A stretch of DNA of 64,000 nt from the NCBI RefSeq assembly GCF_002208095.1, contig NZ_CP017990.1:2914001-2978000 (forward strand), in the 5' to 3' direction. Of the stretch, positions 27,329 to 35,481 are shown in pieces. The notes under the pieces are model-generated. The model made no database searches. It was not told the origin of the DNA and saw only the letters and a list, made by a program, of their open reading frames with translations. Positions within the stretch are counted from its first letter, which is position 1; every line of letters starts with the position of its first letter. A program made the position numbers and the translations under genes. The stretch is from Enterobacter cloacae complex sp. ECNIH7 (GTDB taxonomy: Bacteria; Pseudomonadota; Gammaproteobacteria; Enterobacterales; Enterobacteriaceae).

Positions 27329-28234
27329 GTGAATATATATAAACAATTTCATCATTCTATTACGGTGATAATTAATGTTTTTGCTTCTATCATCGTGATG
27401 TTAATGTGTCAGGGTAGTGCGACAGCGACAGTCATGGGGTATTCCGTTGATAACGCCTGCGGATTGCCACGCCATGTTGCATCAAGAGGCAGTATGACCA
27501 ACTATCATACTTATCAACAAGGAAGATGTAGTGTTAGTCTACAGGGTACCTATTACGTCCCGGTTTCTGGATATTACACCGTTGGTGTAAGAGGCGTTAC
27601 CAGTGATGGCAAAACACTTGTAGGTTATGCGTCACAAGCTCGATATATTGACGCCTCTAAACCGTTAAATAATCAGGATGTAAATCCCGGAACATCAGGT
27701 AGTTGGCAATCTGAGGGTACTACCTCTTTTGATGCCTGCGATACCTTAAAAGGCCCGGATGGACAAATCTACTTTCTGAATACTTACGGAAAATGTACCG
27801 GTCAAAAACTCCCGCCAACGCCCGTAGTAAATACCTCCTGTACCATTAACAGCGGTAACGCCTTAAGTGTCTCGTTGGGTTCACTGGATCGCTCCACGCT
27901 ACCAACAATACCCAGTTCCAGCACCGCCAAACATATTAATATCCCGGTGAGTTGCACAGGTGGCGACGTCACCGTCTCAATGAATATCACCTATACGGCG
28001 ATTACCATTGGCAGCACGCAGGCAGTAAAAACCTCAGCAAATGGGGTAGGCACGGCGATTATTTATAACAACGCCGCCGTTTCCCCAACCAGCAAAGCCA
28101 CAATTAACCTGAAAAGCGGATCGAATACGGTCGACCTCGGTTTTCAGGCTATTCGTGATTCAGCGGTGGCGGTGAAAGATATTCCCACCGGCGCGTTCAC
28201 CGCCAGCGCGGTCATGGTCATGACCCAACAGTAA
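27329..28234 (+). CDS. Two-domain fimbrial tip adhesin candidate
   Basis: A 301-residue protein with a signal peptide (cut after CQGSATA). Residues of about 35-165 form a domain unlike the pilins, with Cys in DNACGLPRH, GRCSVSL, DACDTL and GKCTGQ and many aromatic/Gly residues. A Pro-rich linker (KLPPTPVVNT) then leads to a C-terminal pilin domain (CTINSGNALSVSLGSLD to TASAVMVMT). The layout matches MrpH-like tip adhesins: an N-terminal receptor-binding domain on a pilin anchor. The ligand cannot be predicted. GTG start. It is the last gene before a perfect terminator. Confidence 0.82.
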   Translation: MNIYKQFHHSITVIINVFASIIVMLMCQGSATATVMGYSVDNACGLPRHVASRGSMTNYHTYQQGRCSVSLQGTYYVPVSGYYTVGVRGVTSDGKTLVGYASQARYIDASKPLNNQDVNPGTSGSWQSEGTTSFDACDTLKGPDGQIYFLNTYGKCTGQKLPPTPVVNTSCTINSGNALSVSLGSLDRSTLPTIPSSSTAKHINIPVSCTGGDVTVSMNITYTAITIGSTQAVKTSANGVGTAIIYNNAAVSPTSKATINLKSGSNTVDLGFQAIRDSAVAVKDIPTGAFTASAVMVMTQQ

Positions 28235-28262
28235 TGCCCAAATAATCCTGCTTTCCTTTTAC

Positions 28263-28291
28263 GGGGCGGAAATATTTCCGCCCCGATTTTT
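28263..28291 (+). terminator. Rho-independent terminator at end of fimbrial genes
   Basis: A perfect 22-base palindrome, GGGGCGGAAA-TA-TTTCCGCCCC (28263-28284), is followed by GATTTTT. It ends the fimbrial operon immediately before the next start codon. Confidence 0.88.
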
Positions 28292-29971
28292 ATGAAAATA
28301 GTCATGTTAAATATAAACTGTAATTATCATTCACCGCGCCGCGGTCTACTTTTTATCGCTGGCGTCTGGTTATGCGGTGGTCTGCTCTGGCTATTACCGA
28401 ATCAGGGGGGCTCCGGACTGGCGTTACCCCAAAATCTACTGGCCTGGTGCGCGATGGCGCTCATGGTGCTGTGGGGTTCACTCACCGAACGAAGGGTGAA
28501 ATTTATTTATCCTGCTGGCACCCAACTGATTATAACGGGAGCCATTCTCTGGTCACTGCCGCTGCTATGGTCGCCGTCTTCCGCCTGGCAGTGGAACGCC
28601 GCGACGAAAGTGATGGCGCTGTGGGGGCTGCTCATCGTCTGGCTGGAACTGCTTAAAAGCCCCATAACGCCCATTATCAGACGTCACTGGCTGCTGATTA
28701 TGGTGATATCGGCCTTTTTACAGACCATTTTCTGTCTGTATCAATTGACTGATATGGCGACACTGCCCGGCGGACGCCCGTACGGCATCTTCCAGCAGGT
28801 AAACGTTCTGGCTTCTTTTTTAGCCACCGGCACGGTTTGTGCCCTTTGGCTTAATACAACGGCGCGCCAGAAGTGGGTAACGCGTTTCTGTTCCCTGTCA
28901 CTGGTTATGCTACCGGCCATGCTGGTGTTGTTGCAAAGCCGGGCAGGTTATCTTGGCGCTATCCTGGGCTGCCTGCTCGTGCTGGTAGCAGCAAACAAAA
29001 AGCGCCGTCGCCACGGTTATGTTTCTCTGTTGCTGATGTTAGCGGGTATCGTTCTGGGTCTTGTCGCGCTTCACGTTGGTCCACGGTTATTTCCTGGTTT
29101 TGCGCCTGGCGTGGTTGATAAAGGTGATTCCGATAGTCAACGCTGGTATATATTGCAATTGACCTGGCAGCTAATCCAGAACCATCCTGTCATCGGCAAT
29201 GGCTACGGCAGTTTTGAAGCATTACTCGCCCAATTGGCGCAACAGGCGACTCGAGGACTGGAAAGCAAGACGATTCTCTATCCACACAATGAATTTTTCT
29301 ATACATGGATGGAAGGGGGGCTCGTTGCCGTCGCGGGTGTGATTCTGATGATCGGCGGCATGCTGAAAAGGCTGTGGAGTCGGGGAGGGCGTCGATGGAT
29401 TGGTCTGGCGATGTTATTACCCATTGCGCTACACATGAATCTGGAGTATCCGCTCTATCAATCAGTGACGCATGGTCTGGCTCTTGTCATCCTGCTGGGA
29501 ATTAACGGCCCAACAGCGATGCCGGTTAAAAATGTCGGCCAGGGCAACATGATGAGGGCCAACAGAATATTACGCGTTTTGGCCGCGAGTGCCGTTTTGA
29601 TATTTATGGCAACCGGTGTCGTAACCGAAGTGCAAATGACCACTATTGAGCAACATGGGCTTGCACCGCTGGCCAGGGATGAAAGCATGGCTGTTGGAAC
29701 ATTACTCAATCCCTGGAGTCAACATGACAGGCTGGATTTTGACCGCCACGTAGCTCTGCTGCTGCGGTTCAATTTGACCAGAGATCCTGATTTATTAACT
29801 CGCTTCCAGTCCTGGGCCGAGCATTATAGGAAGGTTCACAATAGCCCTGATGTCAACTTCAGCCTGATGATGATCTACAGGGCGCAGAACAGCGAAAACG
29901 CTAAAGAGATATGTATGCAAAGCAACGCACTGTGGCCAGAGGATATCCGCTTTACGTGCGTGAAGTTATAG
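28292..29971 (+). CDS. PglL-like O-oligosaccharyltransferase / Wzy-C family membrane protein
   Basis: A 559-residue protein with about 12 hydrophobic helices. Residues 160-176 (GGRPYGIFQQVNVLASF) match the PglL_A signature, and YPHNEFFYTWMEGG at 330-343 (His332) matches the Wzy_C/O-antigen-ligase loop. The last 130 residues form a soluble region as in PglL-type enzymes. Such enzymes transfer lipid-linked glycans to Ser/Thr of periplasmic proteins, often pilins; Wzy polymerases and WaaL ligases share part of the fold, so ligase class is inferred. The ATG comes straight after the terminator U-run with no ribosome site; ATG 28304 is an alternative, equally weak. No glycan synthesis genes are adjacent. 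Confidence 0.8.
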   Translation: MKIVMLNINCNYHSPRRGLLFIAGVWLCGGLLWLLPNQGGSGLALPQNLLAWCAMALMVLWGSLTERRVKFIYPAGTQLIITGAILWSLPLLWSPSSAWQWNAATKVMALWGLLIVWLELLKSPITPIIRRHWLLIMVISAFLQTIFCLYQLTDMATLPGGRPYGIFQQVNVLASFLATGTVCALWLNTTARQKWVTRFCSLSLVMLPAMLVLLQSRAGYLGAILGCLLVLVAANKKRRRHGYVSLLLMLAGIVLGLVALHVGPRLFPGFAPGVVDKGDSDSQRWYILQLTWQLIQNHPVIGNGYGSFEALLAQLAQQATRGLESKTILYPHNEFFYTWMEGGLVAVAGVILMIGGMLKRLWSRGGRRWIGLAMLLPIALHMNLEYPLYQSVTHGLALVILLGINGPTAMPVKNVGQGNMMRANRILRVLAASAVLIFMATGVVTEVQMTTIEQHGLAPLARDESMAVGTLLNPWSQHDRLDFDRHVALLLRFNLTRDPDLLTRFQSWAEHYRKVHNSPDVNFSLMMIYRAQNSENAKEICMQSNALWPEDIRFTCVKL

Positions 29972-30142
29972 CGTCGCAATGAAAGGGTAAAAGCACGGAT
30001 ACAACAATCGCATTCAGCCTGCACTGAAAATGCGGCGGTGCGCTTCGGCCGATCTTCCTGATAAGTCGCACTGATTTTATCGAATGGCTTCTGTTTGCAG
30101 CATGACAGGCTAATGACATCTCTGTCATTTAAATATTTATTC
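29972..30142. promoter_or_regulatory. Gene-free gap with second CusR/SilR-type box
   Basis: An inverted repeat AATGACA-TCTC-TGTCATT lies at 30112-30129. On the minus strand it is followed by ATTAGCCTGTCA and then CAAACAG, closely like the sequence after the CusR box upstream of cusC (ATTATCCTGTCA, then CAAACAG). It therefore looks like a metal-responsive promoter pointing left, away from cusS. In sil loci silE lies here, but no SilE-like ORF is present before the glycosyltransferase gene. Confidence 0.6.
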
Positions 30143-31618
30143 TCAGTGTTGGGGATCCTGAATTATTTTCTCCAGTCTGGGTAGGGATAAAATAAATCGC
30201 GTCGAGCGTACATCCGATTCCACATGCACTCTTCCGTGATGTGCTTCCACGATTGACTTCACAATGGCAAGACCGATGCCGCTGCCTTCTCCTTTTCGTT
30301 GTCTGGACGGATCCACCCGATAAAAACGGTCAAACAACTTTGATAAATGATCTTCAGGGATTGGTTTCCCCGGATTTTCAATCACAAGGTCAAAAAAGCT
30401 TCCCTGATTTCTTATTGAAACGGTGATTGCCTGTCCCTCAGGGGTATAACGCAGGGCGTTGGATAAAAGATTATTGATCGCTCTTCTGAACATTTGCGGA
30501 TCTCCTTCAACCAGACAGGGCATTCCGTTAAATTTGAGCGCAATATTGCGTTCTTCGGCCCAGGCTTCGAAAAACTCGAAAACTTTTATGACTTCCGCTC
30601 TGAGGTCAAACATGACCCTGTCAGGTATCAGCTGATTATTATCAGCCTGTGCCAGGAACAACATATCGCTGACCATTTTGGTCATCCGGTTATACTCTTC
30701 AAGACTGGAATAGAGGACATCCTCAAGTTCCTTTTGTGTTCGATCCTGACTCAGTGCGATTTCAGTCTGCGTCACCAGATTGGTGATAGGCGTTCTGATC
30801 TCGTGCGCGATATCGGCAGAGAAATTGGCCTGGCGGGTAAAGACATCTTCAATCTTTTCGATCATATGGTTGAAGGAGATGACCAGCTGTTCCAGCTCAA
30901 TCGGAACGCGTGTCGGCTCCAGTCGTGCATCCAGATTTTCGGAGGTGATGTTTTTAATGGCGTTGCTGACGTTACGCAGGGGCAAATGTCCCTGGCGCAC
31001 CGCGATGCGGATAACAAGAATAATCAGCAGGCTGATAACGGCGGCAATCGCCAGAAGGTTTTTTTTCAGCGCCTCAAGGTAGTGGAGATGAAAATTAATG
31101 GAGAGCCCGATCAGCATAACGTAGTTCTGGGGTTTACCCTGAAGCGTCGCCGTGCCTGAGGAGGCGATAATCCGGTACGTTTCCATTTTGATGTTGGACC
31201 CGGCGTGCATGTTTTCGACAGGGTCTTCAACCGTCCAGAGAAACACATCCTGCGCGCGGCGGTGTTCGCTAAAATCCGCCGTGTTCATCGCAGGGCGCAG
31301 TGTCGCCCCTTGCGCCGAGCTGAACAGGGTATTTCCCTGCGGATCCAGGAGCAGGACGGCCACGTTGCGGTAGCTGGCCATCGACTCTTTGATTTTACTG
31401 ATTTTCTTTTGGTCAGGATCGCCCGGAGACTGCAGGATGCGGTGCATCGCGGTGCTGATTTGCTGCAGATCGCTGACATCCTGCTCGGCGAAATGCTTTT
31501 CAACGGAATGCAGCATAAACCAGGTAAAGGCGAAAAAGGCCAGTATCGTGGAGAGGCTGATGAAGAAGGTCAGCCGCAGGGCAAGTGAGAAAGGGCGCCT
31601 GGCAAGCTTAACGCGCAT
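30143..31618 (-). CDS. cusS: Copper/silver sensor histidine kinase (CusS/SilS-like)
   Basis: A 491-residue membrane kinase. One N-terminal helix (about 15-38), a periplasmic sensor domain (about 39-190), a second helix ([20 protein letters not shown]), HAMP, the H-box [16 protein letters not shown], and the ATP-binding N box ([18 protein letters not shown]), plus [18 protein letters not shown]. The domain set matches CusS/SilS, which sense periplasmic Cu(I)/Ag(I) and phosphorylate CusR/SilR. Its start overlaps the regulator gene by 11 bases, so the two are co-transcribed. Confidence 0.92.
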   Translation of the reverse strand: MRVKLARRPFSLALRLTFFISLSTILAFFAFTWFMLHSVEKHFAEQDVSDLQQISTAMHRILQSPGDPDQKKISKIKESMASYRNVAVLLLDPQGNTLFSSAQGATLRPAMNTADFSEHRRAQDVFLWTVEDPVENMHAGSNIKMETYRIIASSGTATLQGKPQNYVMLIGLSINFHLHYLEALKKNLLAIAAVISLLIILVIRIAVRQGHLPLRNVSNAIKNITSENLDARLEPTRVPIELEQLVISFNHMIEKIEDVFTRQANFSADIAHEIRTPITNLVTQTEIALSQDRTQKELEDVLYSSLEEYNRMTKMVSDMLFLAQADNNQLIPDRVMFDLRAEVIKVFEFFEAWAEERNIALKFNGMPCLVEGDPQMFRRAINNLLSNALRYTPEGQAITVSIRNQGSFFDLVIENPGKPIPEDHLSKLFDRFYRVDPSRQRKGEGSGIGLAIVKSIVEAHHGRVHVESDVRSTRFILSLPRLEKIIQDPQH

Positions 31619-32291
31619 CCGGTACCTCCAGCATATAGCCCACGCCGCGCACCGTCTGGATCAGCTTCGGTTCAAAATCGTTATCGATTTTCGCGCGCAG
31701 CCGCTTTACCGCCACATCAATCGCGTTAGTGTCGCTGTCAAAATTCATGTCCCACACCTGGGAGGCAATCAGGGAGCGGGGAAGCACCTCACCCTGATGA
31801 CGCATGAAAAACTCCAGCAGGCTGAACTCTTTGCTGGTTAACAGGATGCGGCTCCCGGCCCGGCTGACTTTTCTCGACACGAGGTCAACCGTCAGGTCAG
31901 CCACCTGAAGCTGGCTTTCCGCAATAACCGTATTTCCGCGCCTCAACAGCGTCCTTACCCGGGCAAGCAGCTCCGCAAAGGCGAAAGGCTTAATCAGATA
32001 ATCATCCGCGCCCAGCTCAAGTCCTTTAACCCGGTGTTCAATCGTCCCGAGGGCCGTGAGTAACAGGATGGGCATCCCTTTACCGGCCGAGCGGAGCATG
32101 CGGACAATATCCCAGCCGTTCACATCGGGCAGCATGATATCCAGAATCAGCAGATCGTATTCCGCGGTCATAGCGAGATGGTAGCCGTTCAGGCCGTTAT
32201 CCGCGTGGTCTACAACAAACCCCGCTTCCGTCAGCCCCTTACTCAGGTACTCACCGGTTTTCATTTCGTCTTCGACGATCAGTATTTTCAT
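31608..32291 (-). CDS. cusR: Copper/silver response regulator (CusR/SilR-like)
   Basis: A 227-residue OmpR-type regulator: receiver domain starting MKILIVEDE, phosphorylation site in [15 protein letters not shown], and a C-terminal winged helix ending [21 protein letters not shown] and [13 protein letters not shown]. It is intermediate between CusR and SilR by eye. The ATG at 32291 has GGGGAGCACG upstream; ten extra in-frame residues further up are not family-like. It is divergent from cusC, with a CusR box in the gap. Confidence 0.93.
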   Translation of the reverse strand: MKILIVEDEMKTGEYLSKGLTEAGFVVDHADNGLNGYHLAMTAEYDLLILDIMLPDVNGWDIVRMLRSAGKGMPILLLTALGTIEHRVKGLELGADDYLIKPFAFAELLARVRTLLRRGNTVIAESQLQVADLTVDLVSRKVSRAGSRILLTSKEFSLLEFFMRHQGEVLPRSLIASQVWDMNFDSDTNAIDVAVKRLRAKIDNDFEPKLIQTVRGVGYMLEVPDAR

Positions 32292-32361
32292 CGTGCTCCC
32301 CTGACTGGCTGCTGATGACATTCTAGTGAGCGTACCGCCGTTAACAATGACTTACGTTAAA

Positions 32362-32379
32362 AATGACAACATTGTCATT
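32362..32379. promoter_or_regulatory. CusR box, cusR-cusC intergenic region
   Basis: AATGACAA-CA-TTGTCATT is a perfect 8-bp inverted repeat with a two-base centre, matching the known CusR operator. It sits between the divergent cusRS and cusCFBA units and would activate both under copper or silver. Confidence 0.88.
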
Positions 32380-32453
32380 ATCCTGTCACCCGTCAAACAG
32401 GATGCGTTCCGTAGAGTAGCCCTAAAACTACTCTGGACTTTATTTGAACCGTT

Positions 32454-33839
32454 ATGTTCCTGTTAAAACGACTAAGCATCAGTACGGTATTTATTCTGGC
32501 AGGCTGCGTCTCGCTGGCCCCGGAGTACCAGCGGCCGGAAGCACCTGTCCCCCGGCAGTTTTCGCTCTCCCGTAACGGCCTGACGCCCGCGGCGGCTGGG
32601 TATCAGGACACCGGCTGGCGCAACTTTTTCGTCGATCCTCAGGTTGCGGGGCTGATTACGGAGGCCCTGAAGAACAATCGCGATCTGAAAATGGCCGTCC
32701 TGAAGGTCGAAGAGGCCCGGGCGCAGTTCAACGTGACGGATGCGGATCGCTACCCTCAGCTGAATGCCTCCTCGGGCATCACGTACAGCGGCGGGCTGAA
32801 AAGTGACAAACCCACCGCGCAGCAGTACGACGCGGGCCTCGCGCTTAGCTATGAACTCGATTTCTTCGGCAAGCTGAAGAACATGAGCGATGCCGACCGA
32901 CAAAACTTTTTCGCCAGCGAAGAGGCCCGTCGCGCGGTGCATATCCTGCTCGTCTCTAACGTGTCGCAGAGCTATTTTAACCAGCAGCTGGCGTATAAAC
33001 AGCTGCGCATCGCGCAGGATACGCTGACAAATTACCAGCAGTCTTATGCTTTCGTTGAGCAGCAGCTGGTGACGGGCAGTACGAACGTCCTGGCGCTGGA
33101 ACAGGCCCGGGGACAGATCGAAAGCACGCAGGCAGAGATTGCCAAAAGAGAGGGGGAGCTGGCGCAGGCCAATAATGCCCTGCAGCTGATCCTCGGCACG
33201 TATCGCGCGCTCCCGGGCGACGGCGGCATGAACGCCAGCGATGTCGCCCCGGTAAAACTGCCTCCTCATCTTTCCTCCGCGATACTGCTGCAGCGCCCGG
33301 ATATTATGGAGGCGGAGTATCAGCTTAAAGCGGCCGATGCGAATATCGGCGCGGCGCGCGCCGCCTTTTTCCCGTCCATATCTCTCACCAGCGGGCTATC
33401 AACCGGAAGCACGGAGTTGTCCAGCCTGTTCACGTCAGGGAGCGGGATGTGGAATTTTATTCCTAAAATCGAAATTCCCATTTTTAATGCGGGCAGAAAT
33501 AAGGCCAACCTGAAGCTGGCCGAAATTCGCCAGCAGCAGTCGGTGGTTAATTACGAACAAAAAATTCAGTCCGCCTTCAAACAGGTTGCCGACGCGCTCG
33601 CGCTGCGGGACAGCATTAACCAGCAGCTTGCTGCACAACAGCGGTATCTGGATTCGCTCCGCATCACGCTTCAACGTGCCAGAGGGCTATATTCCAGCGG
33701 CGCGGTCAGCTATATCGAAGTGCTTGACGCGGAGCGTTCTCTTTTCTCTACCCAGCAAAATATTCTCGACCTTATTTATGCCCGGCAGGTTAATGAAATT
33801 AATCTCTTCACCGCGCTCGGCGGCGGTTGGGTCGAATAA
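32454..33839 (+). CDS. cusC: Outer membrane channel of Cu(I)/Ag(I) efflux
   Basis: A 461-residue TolC-family lipoprotein. The lipobox ILAGC gives a lipidated Cys around residue 18, followed by [13 protein letters not shown], typical of RND outer membrane factors. Two repeats of long coiled helices follow ([48 protein letters not shown]-like). It forms the outer membrane duct for CusBA. It is the first gene of cusCFBA, downstream of the CusR box. Confidence 0.93.
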   Translation: [461 protein letters not shown]

Positions 33840-33867
33840 CCTTATTTAATTAAACAGGAAAATAACC

Positions 33868-34209
33868 ATGCGCAATTCACTTAAGGCCGTTGTATTTGGT
33901 GCGATCTCCATTGTGTTTTCTGCCAGCCTCCAGGCTGAGGTTCATCAGCACGAGATGATGAGTGCTGCCAGCGAAGGGACCTCAGAGCAGGTCATCACGG
34001 GAACCGGCATCGTGAAGGACATTGATCTCACGAATAAAAAAGTCACGATTTCCCATGAAGCGATCCCGGAAATTGGCTGGCCCGCGATGACCATGCGTTT
34101 TACCTTTATTCAGGCTGACGAGAGTATCAATGCCTTAAAAGTCGGCAGTCACGTGAATTTCTCGTTTGTTCAGCAGGGCAATCTCTCTTTACTCAAGAGC
34201 ATTAAATAG
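33868..34209 (+). CDS. cusF: Periplasmic Cu(I)/Ag(I) chaperone
   Basis: A 113-residue secreted protein: signal peptide to SLQAE, then a His/Met-rich lead (HQHEMM) and an OB-fold domain. The metal site ISHEAIPEIGWPAMTMRF supplies the His, the capping Trp and two Met ligands known from E. coli CusF. It ferries metal to CusB. It sits between cusC and cusB, as in E. coli. Confidence 0.93.
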   Translation: MRNSLKAVVFGAISIVFSASLQAEVHQHEMMSAASEGTSEQVITGTGIVKDIDLTNKKVTISHEAIPEIGWPAMTMRFTFIQADESINALKVGSHVNFSFVQQGNLSLLKSIK

Positions 34210-34220
34210 CGAGACGCGGC

Positions 34221-35471
34221 ATGGCCTCATTAAAAATAAAATATGCTGCCGTGATAGTCAGCAGCCTTATTGCGGGAGGGCTGATATCGGTGACGGCATG
34301 GCAGGTTTTTCATTCATCTGAAAAAACAGAAAATAGCGTTTCTGAAAGAAAGGTGCTTTTCTGGTATGACCCGATGAAGCCAGACGTAAAATTCGATAAG
34401 CCCGGTAAATCGCCGTTTATGGATATGGATCTGGTACCGAAATATGCGGATGAAAACGACAATAAAAGCAGTGCCGGTATCCGTATTGATCCGACACAGG
34501 TTCAGAACCTGGGATTAAAAACGCAAAAGGTGACGCGCGGAACGCTGAACTATGCCCAGACCATCCCGGCCAACGTCAGCTACAACGACTATCAGTTTGT
34601 CATTGTGCAGGCGCGCGCGGAAGGCTTCGTGGAGAAAGTGTACCCGCTGACGACGGGCGATAAGGTGAAGAAAGGCACGCCGCTCGTTGATATAACCATT
34701 CCTGACTGGGTAGAGGCGCAGAGCGAGTTTCTGCTGTTATCCGGTACCGGCGGAACGCCGACGCAAATCAAAGGGGTTCTCGAACGGCTTCGGCTGGCGG
34801 GTATGCCGGATGAGGATATTCAGAGACTGCGTGCGACCCGCACTATCCAGACCCGGTTTACCATCAGGGCGCCGATCGACGGAGCGATCACGGCCTTTGA
34901 CCTGCGTACCGGCATGAATATTTCCAAAGATAAGGTGGTGGCGCAAATTCAGGGGATGGATCCGGTCTGGATCGGCGCGGCAGTGCCTGAATCCATTGCT
35001 TATCTGCTGAAAGAGACCTCGCAGTTTGCTGTTTCGATACCGGCTTATCCGGATAAATCCTTCCCGGTTGAAAAATGGAGTCTTCTGCCGAGCGTGGATC
35101 CAACCACCCGTACGCTGCAGGTGCGCCTGCAGGTCGATAACAAGGATGAGCTGCTTAAACCGGGCATGAATGCCTACCTGAAGCTGAACACCCAAAGCCA
35201 GGAAATGCTGCTGATCCCCTCCCAGGCCGTTATCGATACCGGCAAAGAACAGCGCGTTATTACGATTGATGCGGACGGGAATTTTGTCCCGAAAAGGATC
35301 CACGTTCTGCATGAATCTCAGCAGCAGTCCGGCATTGGTAGCGGACTGGAAGAGGGGGAGTCGGTAGTGGTCAGCGGTCTGTTCCTGATTGACTCGGAGG
35401 CCAATATTACCGGCGCGCTGGAGCGCATGCGTCACGCTGAAGCCGCTGACGACGCGCACTCTGGCCATTAA
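34221..35471 (+). CDS. cusB: Membrane fusion protein of Cu(I)/Ag(I) efflux
   Basis: A 416-residue periplasmic adaptor with an N-terminal anchor helix. The metal-binding N-terminal region is conserved: [19 protein letters not shown] followed by [10 protein letters not shown], including the three Met ligands. Lipoyl, alpha-hairpin and barrel domains follow. It links CusA to CusC and receives metal from CusF. It ends with a His-rich tail (DDAHSGH). cusA begins ten bases later. Confidence 0.93.
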   Translation: MASLKIKYAAVIVSSLIAGGLISVTAWQVFHSSEKTENSVSERKVLFWYDPMKPDVKFDKPGKSPFMDMDLVPKYADENDNKSSAGIRIDPTQVQNLGLKTQKVTRGTLNYAQTIPANVSYNDYQFVIVQARAEGFVEKVYPLTTGDKVKKGTPLVDITIPDWVEAQSEFLLLSGTGGTPTQIKGVLERLRLAGMPDEDIQRLRATRTIQTRFTIRAPIDGAITAFDLRTGMNISKDKVVAQIQGMDPVWIGAAVPESIAYLLKETSQFAVSIPAYPDKSFPVEKWSLLPSVDPTTRTLQVRLQVDNKDELLKPGMNAYLKLNTQSQEMLLIPSQAVIDTGKEQRVITIDADGNFVPKRIHVLHESQQQSGIGSGLEEGESVVVSGLFLIDSEANITGALERMRHAEAADDAHSGH

Positions 35472-35481
35472 GGAGACGATG

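Noticed and set aside
29972..30130. Possible short SilE remnant or small ORF on the minus strand
   Set aside because: A frame of about 57 codons exists after the CusR-like box but has none of the His/Met repeats of SilE; not called as a gene.
35389..35481. Upstream extension of the cusA frame
   Set aside because: It overlaps the end of cusB; known CusA proteins begin [14 protein letters not shown], which starts at 35482.
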